From positions 25,057-89,056 of the forward strand of contig NZ_CCAE010000015.1 of assembly GCF_000723405.1 (NCBI RefSeq): a stretch of 64,000 nucleotides of DNA, written 5' to 3'. Positions 43,701 to 51,752 of this stretch are shown piece by piece (position 1 is the first letter of the stretch; the number at the start of each line of letters is the position of its first letter). The position numbers and the translations under genes are program-made. The stretch is from Hydrogenophaga intermedia (GTDB lineage Bacteria > Pseudomonadota > Gammaproteobacteria > Burkholderiales > Burkholderiaceae_C). The notes under the pieces were generated by a model, which was not told the origin of the DNA, did no database searches, and worked only from the letters and a program-made list of their open reading frames with translations.

Positions 43701-44095
43701 ATCACCTCGCGTTCGGCGTGCGTGATCTGCACCAGCAGCAGCGCCTCTGGCCGTCGGGACGAGCTTGGCAGCAGAATCGTGTGCATCCGCACCATGTGCG
43801 GCTCGCCGCCCTTGAAGCGCACCGTGGTGGGCGACAGCGTGCCGGGCACCTTGGCCAGCGCGGCGGTGCGCTGCGCCTCGTCTTCCCAGTGCCCCAGTTC
43901 CACGGTCGTGCGCCCGATGGCGTCGCCACGCGCAATGCCCGAGAGCGCCTCCCAGGCGGCGTTGACGTCGACCACCAGACCGTCGCGAGCGCGCGTCAGA
44001 CACGCCGCGACGAGCGAGAGCCGGAAAAACTCGTTCTCGGTCAGCGGTTCGTCGGTGTCCACGGTGGCGGCTTCAGGCAAAAGGCTTCGTGCCAC
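40799..44095 (-). CDS. Multi-PAS/GAF sensor histidine kinase
   Basis: A 1098-residue cytoplasmic sensor kinase; no membrane segment is visible. Five or so PAS-type units are seen (conserved DI(T/S)ER ends: VVQDITTERAARERL near 270, GTHLDISERVEAQEQIRAL near 825), a GAF-like unit between about 440 and 600 (LGIPLAVGERLVAMVGLANQPGGYSADD) and a coiled region. The kinase core has ISYSIAHDLRAPLRSVNGFA near 866 (phospho-His), LVDNAMKYSRQQ near 985 (N box), VRDNGIGFDM (G1) and GMGVGLAIVSRIVERHGG (G2). No receiver domain or adjacent regulator is present. The start is a GTG that overlaps the phosphodiesterase gene by 23 bases. Confidence 0.88.
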   Translation of the reverse strand: MARSLLPEAATVDTDEPLTENEFFRLSLVAACLTRARDGLVVDVNAAWEALSGIARGDAIGRTTVELGHWEDEAQRTAALAKVPGTLSPTTVRFKGGEPHMVRMHTILLPSSSRRPEALLLVQITHAEREVMAEAAREQTAQALQEANRELQQRVELHSLMEQTAHVGFWTNAESEQEVSWSPGLYAITGLTPGKGLTRAVVRSGIHPDDMPHWLEARNSRDSREVEFRWRHPDGHIRWFRTRTGQTMVKGNPQTDFGVVQDITTERAARERLAEQLKLLQNIAARVPGIFYQARLTPDGRSELGYINDAVRELFDEDAEALMRDPRKLFRVLHPDDRERVVSTLARSAKHLLPWRETYRVMLPKLGLRWLSLESTPQREPDGSVVWHGLATDVTEARLDAQRRDRLNRMLAAITQAQSVFIEAEDKRRAFEGLLDAFLNVTGSGYGFLGEVLHDEQDRPYLRTHAMTDISWDEASRLAYASHADTGMEFRNLHTLFGHALRTGETVIANEPRHDPRAGGMPGGHPGLNAFLGIPLAVGERLVAMVGLANQPGGYSADDVAFLQPLLGALRQLVLAWRHHGERLRTSAQLEATSALLAEKSAALQVTLDSINQGLVKIDPEGRVSVYNRRFLELLDLPDEMMRQRPMHDDVVAYQAKRGDFGPDFAWVEPQARDYVALDPQADLPQQYWRRTRSGRTLEIHTFRFPQGGLVRTYADVTSYIQTQEALRGERQRLAWVLEATRPGIWETNLADGSMQINDRWAEMLGYTRAELEPVDHKTWSSRVHPEDLPRAVAARERHTSGELPYYECDLRLRHKDGHWVWVNSRGRVHQRDAQDRALYMSGTHLDISERVEAQEQIRALNTGLEQRVRERTAELERSMRDMEAISYSIAHDLRAPLRSVNGFAQLLAEEELQRLSESGREMFLRISRSARNMGQMITDMLELLRVVQVELEPRPVDMTALAHAVAEALGPQAPQVTVDVGELPEAMGDATLLRQVLSNLVDNAMKYSRQQAEPRVRVGYDPALHAYFVRDNGIGFDMARSAKLFGLFQRLHADSEVPGMGVGLAIVSRIVERHGGRVWAESAPGQGATFWFSLPRA

Positions 44096-44873
44096 CGAAG
44101 TCGCCGATCGGCGCGGTGTGGCTCACCAGCCGCCCGCCGTGCCACAGGTGCAGTTGAAATCCGGGTGTCTCCATGACGTATCCATCGGCTGAAGACCCCA
44201 ACAGGTTGAGTGCGATCTGGTGCGCCGTGCTCGGGCAGACCATGGCCACGGTGCCGCCGAAGCGCACCTGGATGCTGCGGTGCAGGTGGCCGCACAGGAT
44301 GGCCTGCACCTGGCCGTGCCGCCGCACGATGGCCTCCAGCGCCTCGGCGCCTTCGAGCAGGCCCATCTCGTCCATGTGCCCGATGCCGGTGGCGAACGGG
44401 GGGTGGTGCATGGCGATGAGGGTGGGCGTGGCGTCTTCGGTCAGGCGCTGGTCGAGCCAGTCGAGCCGGCGCGCGCACAAGGCGCCGTGGCCCTTCATGG
44501 GCACCACGGTGTCCAGCGCCAGCAGGCGCAACGGCCCCAGGGCGGCCGCGTACTGCCAGAAGCCGGGCAGACGCGCCGTGTGCGGGCCGATGCGGCCCTC
44601 GAAGGCCCGGGCAAGGGACTCGCGCTCGTCGTGGTTGCCTGCCAGGGGATACAGGGGAAGCTCGATCGGCGCGAGCAACTCCAGCAGGTGGGCGTAGGAC
44701 TCGGGTCCGCCCGCCTCCACCAGGTCGCCAGTGAGCAGCAGCGCGTCGGGCCGGGGTTGCAGCGCGGCCACGGCGCGCACGGCGTCGCGGGCCATGGCGT
44801 TGGTGTCGACCACCCCATTGGCCAGTTGGCCCGGGGCACAGACGTGCAGGTCGGACACCTGGGCGATCAGCAT
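44073..44873 (-). CDS. Metallophosphoesterase, cyclic-AMP phosphodiesterase-like (CpdA type)
   Basis: Calcineurin-like phosphodiesterase of 266 residues. The metal ligands are all visible: QVSDLHV near 5, LLTGDLVEAGG near 48, LAGNHDER near 80, AMHHPPF near 157 and LCGHLHRS near 196. This is the class III cyclic nucleotide phosphodiesterase pattern, so cAMP is the likely substrate but not proved. The ATG at 44871-44873 gives the usual MLIAQVSDLH start; a GTG 14 codons upstream is an alternative. It overlaps and precedes the sensor kinase gene on the same strand. Confidence 0.86.
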   Translation of the reverse strand: MLIAQVSDLHVCAPGQLANGVVDTNAMARDAVRAVAALQPRPDALLLTGDLVEAGGPESYAHLLELLAPIELPLYPLAGNHDERESLARAFEGRIGPHTARLPGFWQYAAALGPLRLLALDTVVPMKGHGALCARRLDWLDQRLTEDATPTLIAMHHPPFATGIGHMDEMGLLEGAEALEAIVRRHGQVQAILCGHLHRSIQVRFGGTVAMVCPSTAHQIALNLLGSSADGYVMETPGFQLHLWHGGRLVSHTAPIGDFGGTKPFA

Positions 44874-45014
44874 GCGGGGGTGGGGCTCGTGGGGTGGCTG
44901 GCGCGAGGCATCCACGCATCATCCACGCCGGCCCCGGGCCCGGCAAGCCCCCGAAACCCCAGGCATCCCCTCGTTCAGGGAATGCTGATTTCCGCCCGGT
45001 CGGGCACCTGCGGC

Positions 45015-45998
45015 TCAGTCGAGCTTGATGCCGCCCTTGGCCACCAGGCGCGCGTAGCGCTCCTGCTCGGTCTTGAGGAAGGCCGCGGACTGCTCGGGGC
45101 TCATGGGCTGGATGAAGTTGTCCTGCTTGGCCATCGCCGCCTTGACATCGGGGTCGGCGAAGGCCGCCACCACGGCGTCGTGCAGGCGCCGCACCTGAGC
45201 CGCGGGCAGGCCCTTGGGGCCCACCACGGCGAACCAGCCTGCCACGTCCACCGAGGGGAAACCCTGTTCGGCGATCGTGGGCAGGTCGGGCAGCGAGGCC
45301 ACGCGCTGCGCGCCCATGATGCCGATGGCGCGCATACGCCCAGCCGCCAGGTGACCCTGGACCGCCGGCACCGCGCCCACCCCGAACTCCACCTGGCCCG
45401 AGATGATGTCCACCATCATCGGCCCCATGCCCTTGTACGGGATATGCGTCACTTTCACGCCCAGCGCGTCCACGAACATCTCGCCCGCCAGGTGAATGAT
45501 GGTGCCGTTGCCCGAGGAGCCCATGTTGAACTGGCCGGGACGCGACTTGAGCAAGGCCTGCATCTCCTTCGCGTCCTTGGCGGGCACCTTGGCCGGGTTC
45601 ACCACCAGCACGAAGGGCGAGCCGCCCACCACGCAGATGGGCGTGATGTCGGCCAGGCTGTCGTACGGCAGGCTCTTGTAGACGCTGGGGTTGACCGCGT
45701 GGTTGTTGGAGATGACCGCCACGGTGAGGCCGTCCGCCGGCGCGCGCACCAGCGCGTGCGTGCCCGTGATGCCGCCCGCGCCGGGCAGGTTCTCGATCAC
45801 CACCGCCTGCCCGCCCAGGGCCTTGCTCAACGCGTTCTGCGTCGTGCGGATGATGGTGTCCACGCCCGAGCCGGCGCCCAGGGGCAGGATGACGCGCAGC
45901 GGCGCGGACGGCGCCTGGGCGAACGCGGGAACGCCGAGGCTGGCGGCGGCGGCCAGCGCCAGTACGTGGCGGCGGCGCAGGGTCGGGGTGCGGTGCAT
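45015..45998 (-). CDS. Bug/TctC-family periplasmic solute-binding protein
   Basis: Extracytoplasmic binding protein of the Bug family, hugely expanded in betaproteobacteria, 327 residues. Signal peptide with an arginine-rich start (TLRRRHVLALAAAASLGVPAFAQ). Family landmarks: LRVILPLGAGSGVDTIIR near 33, ENLPGAGGITGTHALVRA near 68, MGSSGNGTIIHLAGE near 158 and HIPYKGMGPMMVDIISGQV near 184. No TctA/TctB membrane partners are adjacent. It lies 44 bases after the CaiB-type gene on the same strand, so its ligand may be a carboxylate linked to the mevalonate/HMG pathway (inference). Confidence 0.85.
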   Translation of the reverse strand: MHRTPTLRRRHVLALAAAASLGVPAFAQAPSAPLRVILPLGAGSGVDTIIRTTQNALSKALGGQAVVIENLPGAGGITGTHALVRAPADGLTVAVISNNHAVNPSVYKSLPYDSLADITPICVVGGSPFVLVVNPAKVPAKDAKEMQALLKSRPGQFNMGSSGNGTIIHLAGEMFVDALGVKVTHIPYKGMGPMMVDIISGQVEFGVGAVPAVQGHLAAGRMRAIGIMGAQRVASLPDLPTIAEQGFPSVDVAGWFAVVGPKGLPAAQVRRLHDAVVAAFADPDVKAAMAKQDNFIQPMSPEQSAAFLKTEQERYARLVAKGGIKLD

Positions 45999-46042
45999 GG
46001 TGTGTCTCCTCTTCTGGGGGTGCGTGAAGCCAGGGCGTGCGC

Positions 46043-47221
46043 TCAGGCCGATTGGGGTGAAGCGTTGGGTGATGCTCGGGGCGATGGCGTGCGGCGGCCC
46101 AGCACCTCCTCGGTGTGTTCGCCCACGGCGGCCAGGGGGTGGCGCACGCCGGGGCGGCGGCCACCCATCAGCAAGGGCAGCAGCACCACCTGCGTGGTGT
46201 CGCCGTCGTCCGTCACCATGGGCACCAGGCCGCCGCTTTGCAGCAGGTGCTCGTCGGCCACCAGTTGGTCGGGGCGCACCACGCGGGCGTACGGCAGGCC
46301 CGCGGCCTGCAGGCGTTCGCACAGCGCGTCGATGGCGTGCGCGCGCAACGTGCGGCCCAGCTCGGCCAGCAGCGCGGGGCGCCGCGCCACGCGCTGCGTG
46401 TTGGTGGCCAGGTCCGGGTCGCCGGCGAGGTCGTCGCGGCCCAGCACGCCGCACAAGGCCAGGAACTGTTTGTCGCTCACGGCGCCGATGAACAACTGGT
46501 CGCCTCCCGCCACCTCGAAGGTGTCGTACACGCTCCAGGCCGACACACGCGCGGGAAACGGTGGCGGCACTTCGCCCGTCATCTGGAACTGCTGCATGTG
46601 CTGCGCGGCCAGCAGGCAGCAGTTCTCGAACAGCGCGCTCTGGATGGCCTGGCCGCGGCCCGTGCGCTCGCGCTCGCGCAGCGCGGCCAGCACGCCGATG
46701 GCGCCGAACATGCCGCCCATGATGTCGTTGACGCTGCTGCCCGCTCGCAGCGGGCGGCCGGGCGGCCCGGTCATGTAGGTCAGCCCGGCCATGTTCTGCA
46801 CCACCTCGTCGAGTGCCAGCCGGTTCTCGTACGGCCCCGGCAGGAAGCCCTTGTGCGACACGGTGATCAGGCGCGGGAAGTCGCGCGACAGCGCCTCATG
46901 CCCCAGGCCCAGGCGCTCCATCAGCCCGGGGCGGAAGTTCTCGATCAGCACGTCGCTCGCGCCGATGAGTTCGCGCGCGCTCGCCAGCCCCTCGGGCGTC
47001 TGGATGTCGAGCACCACGCTCTTCTTGTTGCGGTTGAAGCTGCGGAAAAAGCCGATGCCCAGACCCGGCAGGCTGCGCGTCTTGTCGCCGCCGGGGGGCT
47101 CCACCTTGATCACCTCGGCCCCGAGGTCGGCCAGGATCATTCCGCAGGTGGGGCCCATCACCATGTGCGTGAACTCGACGACGCGCACGCCGTCGAGCGG
47201 CAGTCCGTTGTTCTCGCTCAT
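46043..47221 (-). CDS. CaiB/BaiF-family CoA-transferase
   Basis: Class III CoA-transferase, 392 residues. It begins LPLDGVRVVEFTHMVMGPTCGMILADLGAEVIKVEPPGGD (7-46) with RNKKSVVLDIQTPEG near 65, the catalytic-Asp region NRLALDEVVQNMAGLTYMTG near 134 and RAGSSVNDIMGGMFGAIGVL near 160. It may move CoA to or from acetoacetate, hydroxymethylglutarate or a related acid in this cluster; that is inference. It overlaps the HMG-CoA lyase stop by 4 bases (ATGA), so the two are translationally coupled. Confidence 0.88.
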   Translation of the reverse strand: MSENNGLPLDGVRVVEFTHMVMGPTCGMILADLGAEVIKVEPPGGDKTRSLPGLGIGFFRSFNRNKKSVVLDIQTPEGLASARELIGASDVLIENFRPGLMERLGLGHEALSRDFPRLITVSHKGFLPGPYENRLALDEVVQNMAGLTYMTGPPGRPLRAGSSVNDIMGGMFGAIGVLAALRERERTGRGQAIQSALFENCCLLAAQHMQQFQMTGEVPPPFPARVSAWSVYDTFEVAGGDQLFIGAVSDKQFLALCGVLGRDDLAGDPDLATNTQRVARRPALLAELGRTLRAHAIDALCERLQAAGLPYARVVRPDQLVADEHLLQSGGLVPMVTDDGDTTQVVLLPLLMGGRRPGVRHPLAAVGEHTEEVLGRRTPSPRASPNASPQSA

Positions 47222-48192
47222 GCCGCCAACCCGATGTGGTCAGGCACGCCCGCGCGCCACAAGCTGCCGTGCGTGGCTTCATTGGCCAGCCATTGCGCCA
47301 GGTCGGCGCGCAGCGCCAGCAGCGGCGCCAGGCGCATACCTGTGCGAACGCCCATGGCGGCGAGCATGAAGGCCAGGTCCTCGGTGGTGGCGTTGCCGCT
47401 GGCCCCAGGCGCGTGCGGACAGCCCCCGATGCCGGCGAGCGAGGCGTCGAATCGGATCACGCCCAGTTGCAGCGCCGCCAGGGTGTTGGCCAGCGCCAGG
47501 CCGCGCGTGTCGTGAAAATGCCCGCCCGCGAAGCGCTCGCCCGCGAGCCTCAGGGCTTGTTCGAACAGGCGGCTCACGGCCGCCGGGTCGGCGTGCCCCA
47601 CCGTGTCGGCCAGGCTCACGCGGTCGGCGCCCGCGTCCAGCAGCGCGGCCATCAGACGCAGCACCTCGGCGGGCTTCACCTCGCCCTGCAGGGTGCAACC
47701 GAAGGCCGTGCCCACGCCCCCCTCGATCAGCGTGCGCTGGCCCGAGGCATCGCGCGCGGCGCGGATGCGCGCCATCTCGGCCACCACCTCGTCGGGCGCC
47801 TTGCGCAGGTTGGCCAGGCTGTGCGCGTGGCTGGCCGACAGCGGCAGCAGCATCACATCGGCACCCGCCGCCAAGGCGCGCTCGGCGCCCTTGAGGTTGG
47901 GCACCAGCACGCTGGCCACCAGGCCGGGCAGGGTCTTGGCATAGGCCAGCACCTCGGCCGTGTCGGCCAGTTGCGGCAACAGGTGCGGCGGCACAAAGGA
48001 GCCGACCTCGATCTCGCGCTGGCCGGCTTCAAAGGCGCGGCGCACCCACTCGCGCTTGCGCTCGGTGCTCAGCACGGTGGCGATGCTCTGCAGGCCGTCG
48101 CGCAGGCCGACTTCGCGGATCACCGCATGGGGGGCAAGGTCAGCATCGTTTCCTGGTCTCCGGGGTTCGGCTAGAGTGTCTTGGCTTCCCAC
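47218..48192 (-). CDS. mvaB: Hydroxymethylglutaryl-CoA lyase
   Basis: Splits HMG-CoA to acetyl-CoA and acetoacetate; 324 residues with a TIM-barrel lyase pattern. Landmarks: VIREVGLRDGLQSIATVLSTE near 24, EVGSFVPPHLLPQLADTAEV near 61, SLADTVGHADPAAVSRLF near 193, GHFHDTRGLALANTLAAL near 224 (metal-binding His pair) and GIGGCPHAPGASGNATTEDLAFML near 253 with the catalytic Cys. The start is uncertain: a GTG at 48192 lies inside a palindrome and has no good ribosome binding site; GTG at 48123 is another choice. Mevalonate use is inferred from the nearby HMG-CoA reductase. Confidence 0.85.
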   Translation of the reverse strand: MGSQDTLAEPRRPGNDADLAPHAVIREVGLRDGLQSIATVLSTERKREWVRRAFEAGQREIEVGSFVPPHLLPQLADTAEVLAYAKTLPGLVASVLVPNLKGAERALAAGADVMLLPLSASHAHSLANLRKAPDEVVAEMARIRAARDASGQRTLIEGGVGTAFGCTLQGEVKPAEVLRLMAALLDAGADRVSLADTVGHADPAAVSRLFEQALRLAGERFAGGHFHDTRGLALANTLAALQLGVIRFDASLAGIGGCPHAPGASGNATTEDLAFMLAAMGVRTGMRLAPLLALRADLAQWLANEATHGSLWRAGVPDHIGLAA

Positions 48193-48220
48193 ATGGACTT
48201 CAAGTGAAGTCTTGGAAGCC
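48183..48220. promoter_or_regulatory. Nested palindrome between mvaB and the LysR gene
   Basis: GGCTTCC (48183-48189) pairs with GGAAGCC (48214-48220), and inside it GACTTCA (48196-48202) with TGAAGTC (48205-48211). Both dyads share a centre. It is a likely operator for the LysR-type regulator in the divergent region, but it also covers the GTG chosen as the mvaB start. Confidence 0.55.
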
Positions 48221-48242
48221 GATACATTCCCAAACGGAACCC

Positions 48243-49125
48243 ATGAGAGACCTGGACCTGAAGAGCCTGCGCCTGTTCGTGGCGGTGTGCGACCACGGCA
48301 ACATCAAGGCCGCCGCCGCGCAGGAGCACATCGAGCCCTCCGCCATCAGCAAGCGCCTGGCGCAACTGGAAGACGCCGTCGGCCAGCCCCTGCTGCTGCG
48401 CGGGCGACAGGGCGCGCGGCCCACGCCGGCCGGCCAGGCCCTGCTGGAGCACGCGCGCGGCCTGCAGTTCGCGCTCGCGCGCATCGACAGCGACATGGCC
48501 GCGTTTCGCGGCAGCATTCGCGGCCAGGTGCGCCTGGCGGCCAGCGTCTCCGCCATCGCCGAGGCCCTGCTCGACGACATCGCCGGCTTCATGCGCGAAC
48601 CGCAGCACCAGGACATCAAGGTCGACATCGAAGAGCGCATCTCGCGCGACATCGTGGATCTGCTGGGACCGCATCGACTTCGGCGGACTGGCCACCCTGC
48701 CCTACCGCGGCGACGAACTGGTGCTGGCCGTGCCCGGCGGACACGCCCTGGCCGGGCGCGCGAGTGTGCGCCTGGCCGAGGCGCTGGACCACCCGCACGT
48801 GGGCCTGCCCCCCACCACCGCCGTGCACTCCATGCTGCACCGCGAGGCCGCGGCGCTGGGGCGTTCATTCAACTACCGGGTGGTGGTGTCCAGCTTCGAC
48901 GCCGCGCTGCGCGTGGTGGGCGCAGGCTTGGGGGTGAGCGTGGTGCCGCGCGAGGTGAGCGCGCCGCACACGCTGGACGGGCGTGTGCGGCTGGTGCCGC
49001 TGAACGAGCCCTGGGCGCAGCGGCGGTTCGCGATCTGCTTTCGGCGGCGGGAGGATTTGAATGTGGCGGCGGGGAGGTTGGTGGACCACCTGTGCAGTCA
49101 GGCGGCGCAGACCCCGGGCGCTTAG
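48243..49125 (+). pseudogene. LysR-family regulator disrupted by an internal deletion/frameshift
   Basis: The first 139 codons encode the winged-helix domain (LKSLRLFVAVCDHGNIKAAA, IEPSAISKRLAQLEDAVGQP) and the start of the sensor domain up to ERISRDIVDL near 48658. The protein then continues only in another frame from 48661: CWDRIDFGGLATLPYRGDEL, VPGGHALAGRAS and so on to the stop at 49125. Relatives have about 10-12 residues between these points (the REGxADxGV segment), so roughly 30-35 bases are missing and the frame is lost. Either the gene is dead, or the assembly has a local error. The end overlaps the end of the HMG-CoA reductase gene. Confidence 0.8.
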
Positions 49126-50405
49126 GCCTTGGCGTCCCGTACACCCACCAACACCTCCTCCGCCACATCGATCCTCACCGCCCCCCACTGCACCAGCACC
49201 TTCGCCACCGCCTCGATCTCCTCCCCCACCGCGCCCGCCATCATCGCGATGTTCTGCGCGTGCAGCGCCATGTGACCCTTCTGAATGCCCGTGGTGGCCA
49301 GCGCCTTCATGGCCGAGAAGTTCTGCGCCAGGCCCACCGCGGCAATGATCCGCGCCAGTTCCTCCGCCGACTGCACACCCAGCACCTTGAGCGAGAGCCT
49401 GGCCGTGGGGTGCAGCTTGGTGGCGCCGCCCACCAGGCCCACGGCCATGGGCAGTTCGATGCTGCCGGCCAGGTCGCCCTCGGCGGTGACCTCCCAGTGC
49501 GTGAGGCTGGCGTAGCGGCCGTTGCGCGCCGCATAGGCGTGGGCGCCCGCCTCCACCGCGCGCGTGTCGTTGCCGGTGGCCAGCACCACGGCGCTGATGC
49601 CGTTCATGATGCCCTTGTTGTGCGTGGCCGCGCGGTAGGGGTCGGCGTCGGCGAAGTGGTAGGCCGAGAGCATGCCGTCGCGCACCTCGGCACCGCCGAT
49701 GGCCGCCAGCGGCCACACGCAGCGCGCGCGCGCCAGGCGCCGGTCGGCCAGGTTGGAGAGGATGCGCAGGTTGGTGCGCCCGCCCGTCCACGCCGCGATG
49801 CGCGGCGCCAGCTTCTCGGCCATGGTGTTGACGGCGTTGGCGCCCATGGCGTCGCGCGTGTCCACCACGATGTGCGTGATCACCATGGGGCCGCCGCGCG
49901 TCTCCAGCACGCGCACCTCCAGCTCGCGGAAGCCCCCGCCGAGCTTGAGCAGCACCGGGTCGCATTCGTCGCAGATGGCCTGCACCTCGGCCTGGCGCTC
50001 CAGGATGCGCAGGCGCGCGGCCTGCGGGTCGCTCACGTGCGTGAGCTGGATCTGCGCGATCATGCGCGTGCCCGACATCGACGTGACGAAGCCGCCCGCG
50101 TCGTAGCACTGGCGCGCCGCGTTGCACACCGCGGCCACCACCGACGATTCCTCGGTCGCCATGGGGATCAGGCGGTCACGTCCGTCGACGCGCATGTTGG
50201 TCGCGATGCCCACCGGAATGTTCATCGTGCCGATCACGTTCTCGATGAGGTGGTCGGCCAGCTCGGCGGGCAGGTTGCCGGTGTCGAGCAAGTGCGTGCG
50301 ATCGGCCTCGCTCAGGCCGGCAAAGCGCGCCACGGCCTCGATGCGCTCGGGAATGGGCAGTTTGTGGAAGCCGCCGATGCGGCTGCTCTGGTCGGTGGTG
50401 CTCAT
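49122..50405 (-). CDS. mvaA: Hydroxymethylglutaryl-CoA reductase, degradative (class II)
   Basis: Class II enzyme, 427 residues, that in mevalonate-degrading bacteria oxidises mevalonate with CoA to HMG-CoA using NAD. Family landmarks: ENVIGTMNIPVGIATNMRVDGRD near 55, MATEESSVVAAVCNAAR near 82 (catalytic Glu), DTRDAMGANAVNTMAEKLAP near 181 (catalytic Asp and Asn region), ATHNKGIMNGISAVVLATGND near 260 (catalytic Lys) and the C-terminal catalytic His in QKGHMALHAQNIA near 378. Close to Pseudomonas mevalonii MvaA in layout. It lies 30 bases after the TRAP large permease gene, at the end of the dctP-dctQ-dctM transcript. Confidence 0.93.
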   Translation of the reverse strand: MSTTDQSSRIGGFHKLPIPERIEAVARFAGLSEADRTHLLDTGNLPAELADHLIENVIGTMNIPVGIATNMRVDGRDRLIPMATEESSVVAAVCNAARQCYDAGGFVTSMSGTRMIAQIQLTHVSDPQAARLRILERQAEVQAICDECDPVLLKLGGGFRELEVRVLETRGGPMVITHIVVDTRDAMGANAVNTMAEKLAPRIAAWTGGRTNLRILSNLADRRLARARCVWPLAAIGGAEVRDGMLSAYHFADADPYRAATHNKGIMNGISAVVLATGNDTRAVEAGAHAYAARNGRYASLTHWEVTAEGDLAGSIELPMAVGLVGGATKLHPTARLSLKVLGVQSAEELARIIAAVGLAQNFSAMKALATTGIQKGHMALHAQNIAMMAGAVGEEIEAVAKVLVQWGAVRIDVAEEVLVGVRDAKA

Positions 50406-50435
50406 GAAAGCTCTCGCAGGAACAGATGAAGGAAA

Positions 50436-51752
50436 TCAGCGCGCGGCCATCAGGCGCGGCAGCCAGGTGATGAGGTCGGGGAAAGCGGCGCAGATCAGCA
50501 GGCCCACGAACTGCAGCGCAAAGAAGGGCAGGATGCCGCGGTAGACGTGGCCCATGTCCAGGTGCTTGGGCAAGGTGCCCTTGATATAGAACAGCGTGTA
50601 GCCGAAGGGCGGGCTGATGTAGCCCATCTGGATCGTGATGGCGTAGAGCACGCCGAACCAGATCTCGTCGAAGCCCAGCAGGCGCACGATGGGCAGGAAC
50701 ACCGGCACGGTGAGCAGGATGATCCCCAGCTCGTCGAGCACCGTGCCCAGGAAGACCAGCAGCAGCATCATGGCGCCCAGCACCACCCAGCGGTTCACCT
50801 CCAGGCCCTTGATGAATTCCAGCAGCGTGTCCGCGCCGCCCAGGCCGGTGAAGATGGCCACGTAGGCCTTCGCGCCGATGGTGATCCACAGGATCATGGA
50901 CGTGGCCTTGAGGGCGTCCACACCCGCCTCGCGCAGCATGGGCAGGCGCAGGCGGCGCTTGAGCAGCGCGGGCACCATGGCCCCGGCCACGCCCACGGCG
51001 GCTGACTCGGTCGGCGTGGCGACGCCGAAGAAGATCGAGCCCAGGATCAGCACGATCAGCATCGACGGGAAGATCAGCGCCTTGAGCGCGATCAGCTTCT
51101 CGCGCAGCGGCGCGCGGCGTGCCGACGGGTCCAGCGGCACCCACTCGGGCTTGAGCCAGCCCACCACCACGATGTAGCCGATGTAGAGCGTCGCCAGGAT
51201 GAGGCCTGGCACCAGGCCCGCAATCAGCATCTGCCCGATCGACACCTGCGCCGTCACCGCGTACACGATGGTCAGCACCGAGGGCGGAATGAGGATGCCC
51301 AGCGTGCCCGAGGCGCAGATGGTGCCCAGCGCCAGACGCGGCTCGTAGCCACGGCGCAGCATTTCCGGCAGCGCCAGGATGCCCATGGCCGTGACGGCCG
51401 CGCCCACCACGCCGGTCATGGCCGCCATCACCACGCAGATGATCACGGTGCCGATGGCCAGGCCGCCGCGCAGGCGGCCGAACCACAGCTCCATGGCGCG
51501 GTACAGGTCCTCGATGACGCCCGATCGTTGCAGGATGCAGGCCATCAGGATGAACAGCGGAATCGCCAGCAGCGCCTCCGACTTCATGGTGTCGAAGATC
51601 TGCAGCACCAGCACGATGACCGCGTTGGGCTCCCACAGCGTCACCGTGAACAGCAGCGACAGGCCGCCCAGCACGAAGGCAATCGGCAGGCCACTGAGCA
51701 TGAACAGCGTGAGGCTGCCGAACATCAGCAGCAGGACCAGGTTGGGGGTCAT
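50436..51752 (-). CDS. dctM: TRAP transporter large permease (DctM family)
   Basis: Inner-membrane sodium-dependent permease, 438 residues, about 12 hydrophobic segments. Family signatures: LSGLPIAFVLGGLSLLFTV near 19, IPLFILMACILQRSGVIEDLY near 64, GTLGILIPPSVLTIVYAV near 149 and FFGVATPTESAAVGVAGA near 241. It overlaps the dctQ stop by 4 bases. The substrate is inferred to be mevalonate or a related hydroxy acid from the downstream HMG-CoA reductase gene. Confidence 0.92.
   Translation of the reverse strand: MTPNLVLLLMFGSLTLFMLSGLPIAFVLGGLSLLFTVTLWEPNAVIVLVLQIFDTMKSEALLAIPLFILMACILQRSGVIEDLYRAMELWFGRLRGGLAIGTVIICVVMAAMTGVVGAAVTAMGILALPEMLRRGYEPRLALGTICASGTLGILIPPSVLTIVYAVTAQVSIGQMLIAGLVPGLILATLYIGYIVVVGWLKPEWVPLDPSARRAPLREKLIALKALIFPSMLIVLILGSIFFGVATPTESAAVGVAGAMVPALLKRRLRLPMLREAGVDALKATSMILWITIGAKAYVAIFTGLGGADTLLEFIKGLEVNRWVVLGAMMLLLVFLGTVLDELGIILLTVPVFLPIVRLLGFDEIWFGVLYAITIQMGYISPPFGYTLFYIKGTLPKHLDMGHVYRGILPFFALQFVGLLICAAFPDLITWLPRLMAAR

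Noticed and set aside
41420..44176. A 918-codon plus-strand frame opposite the sensor kinase
   Set aside because: Low-complexity product of GC-rich antisense sequence; the minus-strand kinase has all family motifs.
44220..46778. An 852-codon plus-strand frame across the phosphodiesterase, Bug and CaiB genes
   Set aside because: It spans three real minus-strand genes and has no recognisable domain.
48204..50429. One continuous 741-codon plus-strand frame covering the LysR gene and the antisense of mvaA
   Set aside because: Only the first 150 or so codons are LysR; the rest is antisense of HMG-CoA reductase, so this is not a fusion protein but the result of the frameshift.
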